In this document: positions 15,208 through 22,917 of the stretch, piece after piece
Layout of the letters: each line of letters begins with the position of its first letter
Numbering within the stretch: the first letter of the stretch is position 1
DNA from: Massilia phosphatilytica
GTDB lineage: Bacteria > Pseudomonadota > Gammaproteobacteria > Burkholderiales > Burkholderiaceae_D
DNA: 64,000 nucleotides
Direction: 5' to 3'
Assembly (NCBI RefSeq): GCF_002968015.1
Contig: NZ_PUIP01000023.1
Location: 23,780-87,779 of the forward strand
The notes under the pieces: generated by a model
Told to the model about the DNA's origin: nothing
What the model saw: the letters and a program-made list of their open reading frames with translations, nothing else
Database searches by the model: none
Made by a program: the position numbers and the translations under genes

Positions 15208-18039
15208 ATGACACCAACGAATATCGCCGCCCGTCCGATGCCGTTCCGCCTCGCTCCCCTCGCCGCCGCGCTCGCGGGCCTCGGGATGCTGTGCAGCGGG
15301 CCGGCCGGCGCACAGCAGCCAGCGCCCACGGTGGCGGAACTGCAGGCGCAACTGGCCCGCGTGCAGGCGGAGAACGCCCAGCTGCGGCAGGCGCTGGCCG
15401 GACAGACGAACGCACCGGCACCCGCCGCGCCGGCAGAAGCACAAGCGGTTGCCGCACAGCCCATCGAGGAAGAACCGCAGGCGCTGGGCGACGTCACCGT
15501 GCGCGGCCGGAAAAAGATCGAGACATTGAAGGACGTGCCGCTGTCGATCTCCGTCGTCAGTGGCGCGGAACTGGACCGGGAACTGGCGCAGGACCTGTCC
15601 GCCATCACGAAGCGCGGCGCCAATATCCAGTTCAACCAGAACAATACGCGCGGCGCCTCGCTGTCGATCCGCGGCCTGGGCAAGCGCTCGTTCACGGAAA
15701 CGCAGGATCCCAGCGTGGGCATGGTCGTCGACGGCGTCGCGTACGGCCTCACGCAACTCGCCAACTTCGACATCTACGACATCGATTCGGTCGACGTCGT
15801 GCGCGGCCCGCAGGGGACGCTGGGCGGCAAGGGCGCGAGCTCCGGCGTCGTCTCCATCAATACGAAGCGGCCCGACTTTTATCCCAGCGCGGATTACCAG
15901 CTGGGATTCGGCCAGCGCGACACCGTGATCGCCAAGGCCAACCTGGGCGGCCCCGTGATCGAGGACCTGCTGGCGTGGCGCGGCTCGTTCGTCGTCAACC
16001 GCAGCCGCGGCTTTTATTCGAACAACTTCGACACGAACTACAGCCTGTACAACAAGAACCGCGTGAGCGGCCGGGTTCAATTCCTGTTCACGCCCACGGC
16101 CGAGTTCAACGCGCGCATCAGCGCCGACCTGGAACCGCATGCGTCGCAGGTGCAGAACGGCCTCACCTTCTATCACAACCAGCCGGACCGCTTCGCCGAC
16201 GGCAGCCTCACCGATCCGAGCGGCACGAGCGTGCGCGCCAGGCTGACGGGCTTCACGAATGCGGCCGGTGTCCGCACGCCGGGCCGCGCCTGGTTCACGG
16301 GCCGCGATTTCAATGGCATGCCGTACACGTACGACAACAACTACATCGGCGACAACAACCTGAACTTCAACGAGAACCAGGGCCAGACGGTGTCGAACAA
16401 GGGCGCGTCGGCCGAGCTGACGTGGAAGCTGCCGGCCGCCACCCTCACCTCGCTGACGGCCACGCGCAAGTACAGCTTCGACGCGCACAACGACGAAGGC
16501 ACGCCGTTCGACATCAACCGCAACGGCGGCGGCGGCGTGTTCTACCAGCAGTGGAGCCAGGAATTCAAGCTGCAGTCGAAGCCGGGCGGCCCGTTCGATT
16601 ACGTGACGGGCCTGTACTACCTGCAGACGAAGAACGACATCCAGTCCAAGACGGGCTGGGGATCCGATGCCGGCGCCTGGTTCGCGACGGCCGCGCAATA
16701 CGCGGCGCTCGACGCCAACGCGGGTGCCAACCGGGGCGCGGGGCTGGCCCTGCTCGCGGACAGCCTGAACGACGGCATCGTCCAGGGCGATACCTGGGTC
16801 AAGACGAAGAGCACGGCGTGGTACGGCAACACGACGTGGCACATCGATGACGCCTTCGCGCTCACGGGCGGCCTGCGCGTGACGCACGAGAACCGCACGA
16901 CGACGGACACCCGCTTCCTGGAAGCGAATGGTGCCGGCGGCGCGCTGAATCCGGTGGCGGTGCGCGGCGTGACGCTGGGCGGGTTCGGCACGGGCGGCAA
17001 CGGCGCCCTGTCGGCCGGGAACACGGCGGCGCAGCTGCGCCTTGCCGATGCCGTCGCGAACCGCTACTTTGGCGTGAACGCCGGCACCAATCCCGGCGAC
17101 GCCTATAACAGCCTGACCGCCGCGCAGAAGGCGCAGGTCGCCGCGGCCAAGGCCGTGCGTGCGGGCCAGATCGGGCAAATCATCAGCGGCGTGGCAAGCC
17201 GTTACAACGACAACCTGTTCACGGGCGTGATCAGCCCCTCGTGGCGCATCAATGACCAGACCACGACCTACGCATCGTGGCAGTACGGCGAGAAGTCCGG
17301 CTCCGCGCTGAACGTCAACGGCGTCTCCGCCAACGTGCGGCCCGAAAAGACGAACGCGTTCGAGGTCGGCCTCAAATCGAGCCTGCTGAACAACACGCTG
17401 ATCGTGAACACGGACCTGTTCCTGATGAAGATCCGCGACTACCAGACGACCGTGCGCGTCGTCGACGAATTCACGACGCAGACCAATATCGCGAACGGCC
17501 AGGCCAATCCGACGGCCTACGTGTCGGCGCAGGGCAACGTGCCGAAGGCGCGGGCGCGCGGCTGGGAGTTCGACGGCGCGTACAGCGGCATCCCCAACCT
17601 CAACCTCCGCTTCTCGGGTGCGTACAACGACGCGCGCTACGTCAGCTTCCCGCAGGCCGCCAAGCCGGATGAACTGGGCTACCTGCCGGCGGCGTACGTC
17701 GACCAGAGCGGCCTGACCCTGCCCGGCGCCGCGCGCTGGACGGGCAACCTGGGTGCCGAATACAAGCTGCCGGTCCGTGGCGGCAATACGGTCCACGCCA
17801 GCTTCAACACGGCGTTCACGAGCCGCTACAACAACAGCGACACGTTGTCCGACTGGGGCTGGGTGCCGGGCAGCAGCACGACGGACCTCGCCATCGGCGT
17901 GAACACGAAGAGCAACTTCGACGTGACGCTGATCGTGAAGAACCTCACCAACAGCCTCGCGCACGAAGCAGGCTGGGTCAGTTACGCGCCGAATCCGTAT
18001 CCGCGCTGGGTGGGTCTCGTCTTCAGCGGGAAGCTGTAA
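15208..18039 (+). CDS. TonB-dependent outer-membrane receptor 1, with N-terminal coiled-coil segment
   Basis: A 943-residue receptor. After the signal peptide comes a short heptad-like region (VAELQAQLARVQAENAQLRQ) and a Pro/Ala linker, then a TonB-box-like stretch (ALGDVTVRGRKK), the plug domain (DVPLSISVVSGAELD, LSIRGLG, VVRGPQGTLGGKG) and a beta-barrel ending in FSGKL with a C-terminal hydrophobic/aromatic signature. Such receptors import iron chelates, vitamins or carbohydrates. The coiled-coil insert before the plug is unusual. It lies divergent from tonB-exbBD and beside a close paralogue, and is preceded by a sigma-54 promoter. Ligand unknown; no Fur-type box was obvious. Confidence 0.9.
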   Translation: MTPTNIAARPMPFRLAPLAAALAGLGMLCSGPAGAQQPAPTVAELQAQLARVQAENAQLRQALAGQTNAPAPAAPAEAQAVAAQPIEEEPQALGDVTVRGRKKIETLKDVPLSISVVSGAELDRELAQDLSAITKRGANIQFNQNNTRGASLSIRGLGKRSFTETQDPSVGMVVDGVAYGLTQLANFDIYDIDSVDVVRGPQGTLGGKGASSGVVSINTKRPDFYPSADYQLGFGQRDTVIAKANLGGPVIEDLLAWRGSFVVNRSRGFYSNNFDTNYSLYNKNRVSGRVQFLFTPTAEFNARISADLEPHASQVQNGLTFYHNQPDRFADGSLTDPSGTSVRARLTGFTNAAGVRTPGRAWFTGRDFNGMPYTYDNNYIGDNNLNFNENQGQTVSNKGASAELTWKLPAATLTSLTATRKYSFDAHNDEGTPFDINRNGGGGVFYQQWSQEFKLQSKPGGPFDYVTGLYYLQTKNDIQSKTGWGSDAGAWFATAAQYAALDANAGANRGAGLALLADSLNDGIVQGDTWVKTKSTAWYGNTTWHIDDAFALTGGLRVTHENRTTTDTRFLEANGAGGALNPVAVRGVTLGGFGTGGNGALSAGNTAAQLRLADAVANRYFGVNAGTNPGDAYNSLTAAQKAQVAAAKAVRAGQIGQIISGVASRYNDNLFTGVISPSWRINDQTTTYASWQYGEKSGSALNVNGVSANVRPEKTNAFEVGLKSSLLNNTLIVNTDLFLMKIRDYQTTVRVVDEFTTQTNIANGQANPTAYVSAQGNVPKARARGWEFDGAYSGIPNLNLRFSGAYNDARYVSFPQAAKPDELGYLPAAYVDQSGLTLPGAARWTGNLGAEYKLPVRGGNTVHASFNTAFTSRYNNSDTLSDWGWVPGSSTTDLAIGVNTKSNFDVTLIVKNLTNSLAHEAGWVSYAPNPYPRWVGLVFSGKL

Positions 18040-18043
18040 GCAA

Positions 18044-18102
18044 CTGCTGGATTTTCAACAGTCTGCCTGATACGGGCCGCCGCGCTGTTGCTCAGACAAC
18101 AG
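18044..18102. promoter_or_regulatory. Paired inverted repeats upstream of receptor 2, probable activator sites
   Basis: CTGCTG-N6-CAACAG at 18044-18061 and CTGTTG-N6-CAACAG at 18085-18102, both exact to the pattern, centres 41 bases apart (four helical turns). The second sits in a perfect nine-base inverted repeat (18082-18105) that could also act as a weak terminator for receptor 1, since the next bases include CCCCTTTT. The sigma-54 promoter follows at 18132. Confidence 0.6.
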
Positions 18103-18131
18103 CGCAGGCCCCTTTTCGCGTGGTTTTCGGG

Positions 18132-18147
18132 TGGTACGGGATTTGCA
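18132..18147 (+). promoter_or_regulatory. Sigma-54 promoter of TonB-dependent receptor 2
   Basis: Reads TGGTACG-GGAT-TTGCA, one change from TGGCACG-N4-TTGCA, with GG-N10-GC spacing, 38 bases before the receptor start at 18185. Confidence 0.8.
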
Positions 18148-18184
18148 GAAAGAAAGTTTTCTCCCCCGTTTCAGAAAGCCCGTC

Positions 18185-20929
18185 ATGACCCATCAGAAGA
18201 ACACCTCGCTCCGCCTTGCCCCGATCGCCGCCGTGCTCGCGGGCGCCGCCCTGTTCAGCGCGCCGCTGCACGCCGCCGAAGCGACGCCCACCGTGGCCGA
18301 GCTGCAGGCGGAAATCGCCCGCCTCAAACAGATCATCGCCAGCCAGGGCGGCGCCGCGGCGCCCGCATCCGCGCCGGTCGCGCAAGCACCTGCCGCGCCG
18401 GCGACTGCCGCGGTCGAAGACGAACCGCAGGCGTTGGGCGAAGTCACCGTCCGCAGCCGCAACCGCCTGGAACGCCTGCAGGACGTGCCGCTGTCCGTCT
18501 CCGTCGTCACCGGCAAGGAACTGGACCGCCTGAACGCCACCGACATCAAGTCGCTGACTCAGCGTGCCGCCAACGTCACCTGGAACCAGGGCAACCAGCG
18601 TACGTCCAGCCTGTCCATCCGCGGCATCGGCAAGCAGGGCCAGACCGAGGCGCAGGACCCGAGCGTCGGCCTGATCGTCGACGGCGTGAACTATGCGTAC
18701 AACGCCCTCTCCTCCAGCTTCGACTTCACCGACGTCGACACCGTCGAAGTGACGCGCGGCCCGCAGGGCACGCTGCTGGGCAAGAGCACGAGCGTGGGCG
18801 TCGTCGCCGTCAACACGCGCCGGCCGTCGTTCACGCCGGACGCCTCCTATTCCGTGACGCTCGGCCAGCTCGACACCGTGCAGGCCCGGTACGCGGGCGG
18901 CGGTCCGGTGATCGACAGCCTGCTGGCCTACCGCGTCGCGCTGAGCGCGACCAAGGGCCAGGGCGACATCAAGAATGCGTACAACCCGGACATCACCTAC
19001 ACGAACAAGGACCGCGTGTCGGGCCGCGTGCAGTTCCTGTTCACGCCGACGCAGGACTTCAGCGCCCGCGTCGCCCTCGATGCCCAGCCGCGCGCGGGCG
19101 AGACGACCAACAGCCGCACGATCTTCAAGCCGACGCCGGCGGTCTATTCGAACGGTTCCGTCAACACGCTGGCCACCGACAACGGCACGCGCCTGCAACG
19201 CAGCTGGTTCACGCAGCAGAACAAGTACACGTACGCGGGCAACTACCTGTACGGCGGCGGGGAGAACGTCGTCAACAACGACAACGGCCGTCCGCTCGTC
19301 ACCGGCAGCAATGGCGCGACGCTGGACCTGAACTGGAACGTGGCGGGCCACAACCTGACGTCGATCACCGCATACAAGGATTACCACTTCGACGCCAGCA
19401 ACGACGAAGGCACGCCGTTCGACATCAACCGCAACTCGGGCGGCTTCTGGAACGACTACCGCCAGGTGACGCAGGAAGTCCGTCTCAGCTCGCAGGCGGG
19501 CGGCTTCGTCGATTACCAGACCGGCATCTTCCTGATGAAGGTGAACAACGACGCGACCTATCGCAGGAGCTGGGGCAGCGACGCGGGCGCCTGGTTCGCC
19601 AACGCCAGCCAGTACAACCGCCTGTATGCCGACGCCAGTGGCCGCAACCTGCTCCTGAATTCGCTGGATGGCGTGTCGATGGCGTTCAACTCGCCGTCCG
19701 GCACGCAGCACATCGTCAACAAGAGCGAGGCCGCGTTCGCGCAGGCGAACTGGCACCTGTCCGATGCGCTGACCCTGACGACCGGCGCGCGCCTCACGCA
19801 CGAGAACCGCAAGAACGAAGGCAGCGCATCGATCTTCGACAGCGGCTTCGCGTCCGAACTCAATCCCGCCCAGGTGGGCGCCGTGCAGCTGAACGGCTTT
19901 GCGTCGGACGCGAAGGGTGGCCTCGCGGCCGCCAACACGGCGGCGCAGGTGGCGGTGGCGGATGCCGTCGCGAAGAAATACTTCAACGCCGCGTCGTATG
20001 CGAGCCTGACTGCGGCGCAGAAGCAGCAGGTGGCGGATGCCAAGGCGATCCGCGCGTCGCAGATCGGCGTGCTGTTCCCGCTCACGCAGGCGCAGCCCTA
20101 CATCGGCAACCTGAAATCGTTCGTGCTCAGCCCGACCTATAAATTCACGCCCGACCTGACCGGCTACACGTCGTGGCAGTACGGCGAGAAGGCCGGCATC
20201 TCGCAGCTGACCAACGGCGTCTCGAACCTGGTCGACAAGGAGCGCACCAGCGCGTTCGAGATCGGCGTGAAATCGGCGTTCCTGAACCGCGCGCTGCTGC
20301 TCAACGCGGACCTGTACCTGATGAACATCCGCAATTACCAGCAGGCCGTGCGCGTGCTGGACGTCTACACGACGCAGCTCAACAACGACGGTCAGAACTA
20401 TTACACGACGGCGACCGGCAACGTGCCGAAGGCGCAGACCAAGGGCCTGGAATTCGACGGCGCCTATTCCGGCATCAAGAACGTGACCTTGCGCTTCGCC
20501 GGCGCCTACACGAACGCGGTCTATCAAGCGTTCACCAATTCGGCCCAGCCGGTGGAAAACGGCTATGCCGGCGCCGCGCCGTACCGCGACGTGACGGGCA
20601 GCATCCTGCCGGGCGTGTCCAAGTGGACCTTCAACGTCGGCGGCGACTACCGCGTGCCGCTCGTGCACAACCTCGAAGGCCGCGCGAGCTTCAACACCGC
20701 CTACAACACGCGCTACAACTCGGATGTGGCCCTGTCCGACTTCGGCTGGGTCGGCGGCTCCGGTATCACGGACCTGGCCTTCGGCATCGGCAAGCGCGAC
20801 GGCTCGCTCGACGTGAGCCTGATCGTGAAGAACGCGTTCAAGAACCACGCGCCGCTGGCGGCCACGTGGAACTCCTATACGCCTGCGGTGCCGCGCTGGT
20901 TCGGCCTCTCGGTCAGCGGCAAGCTGTAA
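18185..20929 (+). CDS. TonB-dependent outer-membrane receptor 2, paralogue of receptor 1
   Basis: A 914-residue receptor starting at ATG 18185; the open frame extends upstream, but this start gives the signal peptide. Layout matches receptor 1: signal peptide, short coiled-coil region (VAELQAEIARLKQIIASQGG), Pro/Ala linker, TonB-box-like ALGEVTVRSRNR, plug (DVPLSVSVVTGKELD, LSIRGIGKQG, VTRGPQGTLLGKS) and barrel ending SGKL. The two share long stretches such as NDEGTPFDINRN and GWVxGSxxTDLA and clearly arose by duplication; they may bind related ligands. It has its own sigma-54 promoter and activator-type repeats in the 145-base gap. Confidence 0.9.
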   Translation: MTHQKNTSLRLAPIAAVLAGAALFSAPLHAAEATPTVAELQAEIARLKQIIASQGGAAAPASAPVAQAPAAPATAAVEDEPQALGEVTVRSRNRLERLQDVPLSVSVVTGKELDRLNATDIKSLTQRAANVTWNQGNQRTSSLSIRGIGKQGQTEAQDPSVGLIVDGVNYAYNALSSSFDFTDVDTVEVTRGPQGTLLGKSTSVGVVAVNTRRPSFTPDASYSVTLGQLDTVQARYAGGGPVIDSLLAYRVALSATKGQGDIKNAYNPDITYTNKDRVSGRVQFLFTPTQDFSARVALDAQPRAGETTNSRTIFKPTPAVYSNGSVNTLATDNGTRLQRSWFTQQNKYTYAGNYLYGGGENVVNNDNGRPLVTGSNGATLDLNWNVAGHNLTSITAYKDYHFDASNDEGTPFDINRNSGGFWNDYRQVTQEVRLSSQAGGFVDYQTGIFLMKVNNDATYRRSWGSDAGAWFANASQYNRLYADASGRNLLLNSLDGVSMAFNSPSGTQHIVNKSEAAFAQANWHLSDALTLTTGARLTHENRKNEGSASIFDSGFASELNPAQVGAVQLNGFASDAKGGLAAANTAAQVAVADAVAKKYFNAASYASLTAAQKQQVADAKAIRASQIGVLFPLTQAQPYIGNLKSFVLSPTYKFTPDLTGYTSWQYGEKAGISQLTNGVSNLVDKERTSAFEIGVKSAFLNRALLLNADLYLMNIRNYQQAVRVLDVYTTQLNNDGQNYYTTATGNVPKAQTKGLEFDGAYSGIKNVTLRFAGAYTNAVYQAFTNSAQPVENGYAGAAPYRDVTGSILPGVSKWTFNVGGDYRVPLVHNLEGRASFNTAYNTRYNSDVALSDFGWVGGSGITDLAFGIGKRDGSLDVSLIVKNAFKNHAPLAATWNSYTPAVPRWFGLSVSGKL

Positions 20930-20947
20930 TGACCGTCGGGAGCGGTG

Positions 20948-20965
20948 CTGTCATATGCACAACAG
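20948..20965. promoter_or_regulatory. Isolated copy of the CTGYTG-N6-CAACAG-like repeat after receptor 2
   Basis: CTGTCA-N6-CAACAG: one half-site matches exactly and the other in four of six bases. It lies 18 bases after receptor 2 and about 150 bases before fliC, but I see no sigma-54 promoter between it and fliC. It may be a chance match. Confidence 0.25.
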
Positions 20966-21030
20966 TCAAAATGACAACACCGCACCCCCAAAAAAATTTT
21001 AAAAAAATTTCCGCTCGGCATTTAATGGCC

Positions 21031-21038
21031 GCCGCTAA
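21031..21038 (+). promoter_or_regulatory. Candidate sigma-28 -10 element upstream of fliC
   Basis: GCCGCTAA matches seven of eight bases of the FliA -10 consensus GCCGATAA, about 75 bases upstream of the flagellin start. No good TAAA -35 element lies at the normal distance; the nearest TAAA is in the A/T-rich tract near 21000. A sigma-28 flagellin promoter is expected, but this placement is tentative. Confidence 0.3.
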
Positions 21039-21112
21039 ATGGTCGTCCTGTACTTGTGAGAGCGCGAGATGCGCAACCTCCCAACAGTATCCAAGCCATT
21101 AGGAGCCATATC

Positions 21113-21952
21113 ATGCTGAGCCTTCACACCAACGCCGCATCGCTTTCCGCACAAAATTCCCTGAGCCGTACCCAGAGCTCGCTGTCGACCTCGATGACCC
21201 GCCTGTCGACCGGCTACCGCATCAACTCGGCAATGGACGACGCAGCAGGCCTGCAGATCGCCACCCGCCTGAAAGCCCAGACCAGCGGCATGGCCGTGGC
21301 AATGCGCGACACCCAGAACTCGACCTCGATGCTGCAGACCGCCGGCGGCGCGCTGACCGAAGTCACCAACATGATGGTCCGCATGAAGGACCTGGCAACC
21401 CAGGCAGCCGACCAGTCGTCCAGCGCGACCGACAAGACGGCACTGAACGCCGAATACCAGAGCCTGTCGAAAGAACTGATCAACGTCGCGGACAACACCT
21501 CGTTCGGCGGCCAGAAACTGTTCCGCACCACCCTGGCCGGTGCAATGAACTTCCAGATCGGCGCCTCGACGGCAGAAAAGATGACGATCGACGTCTCGAG
21601 CGGCGGCACGAGCGAAAACACCAACTTCCTCGCTGACGTGGACACCAACCTCTCCGCCATCGACCTGACCACGGGCGCATCGGCTGCCATCGACGCGATC
21701 GCCACGGCCATCGACAACGTCGGCGCGCTGAACTCGCAACTGGGTGCCGCTGCCAACCGTCTGGACCACGTCTACAACAACCTGTCGAACATCAGCACCA
21801 ACGTGCAGAACGCGACCGGCCGCATCATGGACGTCGACTTCGCGACCGAATCGTCGAGCATGACCTCGAACCAGATGCTGATGCAAGCTGGTACCGCCAT
21901 GCTGAAGCAGACGAACAGCATGTCGTCGATGGTCATGTCCCTGCTGCAGTAA
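21113..21952 (+). CDS. fliC: Flagellin (short, lateral-type)
   Basis: A 279-residue flagellin. The conserved D0/D1 halves are present: N-terminal LHTNAASLSAQNSL, RLSTGYRINSAMDDAAGLQI and ATRLKAQTSGM; C-terminal LGAAANRLDHVYNNL, DVDFATESS and AMLKQTNSMSSMVMSLLQ. The middle is very short, so surface domains D2/D3 are essentially missing, as in lateral flagellins. The start follows an AGGAG seven bases upstream. Codon use is more uniform than in its neighbours, as expected for a highly expressed protein. It is a single gene with its own terminator, next to the fliM-flhA export operon but on the other strand. Confidence 0.95.
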   Translation: MLSLHTNAASLSAQNSLSRTQSSLSTSMTRLSTGYRINSAMDDAAGLQIATRLKAQTSGMAVAMRDTQNSTSMLQTAGGALTEVTNMMVRMKDLATQAADQSSSATDKTALNAEYQSLSKELINVADNTSFGGQKLFRTTLAGAMNFQIGASTAEKMTIDVSSGGTSENTNFLADVDTNLSAIDLTTGASAAIDAIATAIDNVGALNSQLGAAANRLDHVYNNLSNISTNVQNATGRIMDVDFATESSSMTSNQMLMQAGTAMLKQTNSMSSMVMSLLQ

Positions 21953-22000
21953 TCGCAGGGCCAGTGATGGCTACGCCGGGCTAGTCCAGCCGGGATCCGA

Positions 22001-22027
22001 AAAAGGCCAGCCACAAGCTGGCCTTTT
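22001..22027 (+). terminator. Terminator after fliC
   Basis: Seven-base perfect stem GGCCAGC/GCTGGCC with loop CACAA, flanked by AAAA and TTTT, about 50 bases after the flagellin stop. It can work in both directions. Confidence 0.85.
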
Positions 22028-22047
22028 CACTTTACACTGCCGAGATC

Positions 22048-22917
22048 ATGGCCAGCCTTTCCTTTCCCGCCCTTCCGCCACCCGTCATTCCGGCCAGCGC
22101 TCCCGGCGCAATGCCCGCGACGCCGGTCGGCGCCGTCGCTGCCGCCGTCCCGGTCGCATTGCTGCAGGCCGAGCTCGAGGCACTCCCGTTGCCGCTGCCC
22201 GGCGCGCAGCCGGCGTCCGTGCTCCCGGCGGGCGACGCCTTGCCCGACGCCGCGGCGATGCGGCCCGACCAGGTGGTCATGGCGCGCCAGCTCACCTGGC
22301 CGAGCCCGGACGGTGGCGCGCTCGCGGCGTCCTGGCGCGGCATGGTGCGCAGCTACGGCACCCAGCTCGTCGCGCGTGCGGTCCAGGCGTCCCAGCAACA
22401 GCGCGGCCAGTCGCTGCCCGGCACGCTGCTGCAGAGCGGGCTGGATGCGCGCGTGCTGCGCCAAGCCGATCTCGCGACGCTGCCGCCCGACGCCTGGCGC
22501 TTCACCGTGCATGCGAACGGACCGCAGGCCCAGCACCTGCGCGTGATCGGGGAAGAGGAACAAGGACAAAAGCCGCAGCGCCGCCGGCGCCGTGCTGCCC
22601 TGCGTCTGGAACTGGTGCTGGCCGACGGCACGGTCGTCACGGTGCAGGCGGAGCCGCTGGCCGACGGCGTCATGCTGGAACTGTGCACGCCCGACCCCGG
22701 CACGCTGCTGCACCTGCGCGCCCTGCAGCCGCAGCTGGAAGACGCCGTGCGCCGTTCGGGCCTGCGCGTACTCGGCTGGACGTGGAGCGACAGCCTGCCG
22801 GAAGGCCGGGTGCACGCGCGCCTGCCGTCGACCGAGGCGGCGGCCGCCCTCAGCCTGCCCGTGTTCCGCGCGATGGCGGAACTGGCGCTGCTGCTGCCGG
22901 CGGACGCCGGCGCTTGA
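22048..22917 (+). CDS. Uncharacterised protein with FliK-C-terminal-like domain
   Basis: A 289-residue protein without a signal peptide. The first 90 residues are Pro/Ala-rich and low in complexity; the last 130 resemble the hook-length control (FliK) C-terminal fold: LRLELVLADGTVVTVQAEPL, then GTLLHLRALQPQLEDAVRRS and GLRVLGWTW. A basic patch (QRRRRRAA) interrupts the middle. It lies between the fliC terminator and flhA, whose stop it meets end to end, on the opposite strand. A second, true FliK is encoded at 37303, so this may be a paralogue acting with the export switch FlhB, or an unrelated secreted protein. The gene is well supported, the function weakly. Confidence 0.6.
   Translation: MASLSFPALPPPVIPASAPGAMPATPVGAVAAAVPVALLQAELEALPLPLPGAQPASVLPAGDALPDAAAMRPDQVVMARQLTWPSPDGGALAASWRGMVRSYGTQLVARAVQASQQQRGQSLPGTLLQSGLDARVLRQADLATLPPDAWRFTVHANGPQAQHLRVIGEEEQGQKPQRRRRRAALRLELVLADGTVVTVQAEPLADGVMLELCTPDPGTLLHLRALQPQLEDAVRRSGLRVLGWTWSDSLPEGRVHARLPSTEAAAALSLPVFRAMAELALLLPADAGA

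Noticed and set aside
15136..17964. A 942-codon open frame antisense to receptor 1, and a similar one at 18092-20848 antisense to receptor 2
   Set aside because: GC-rich codon use leaves the opposite strand free of stops. The translations are Arg/Val/Gly-rich without any domain, while the plus strand encodes complete receptors.
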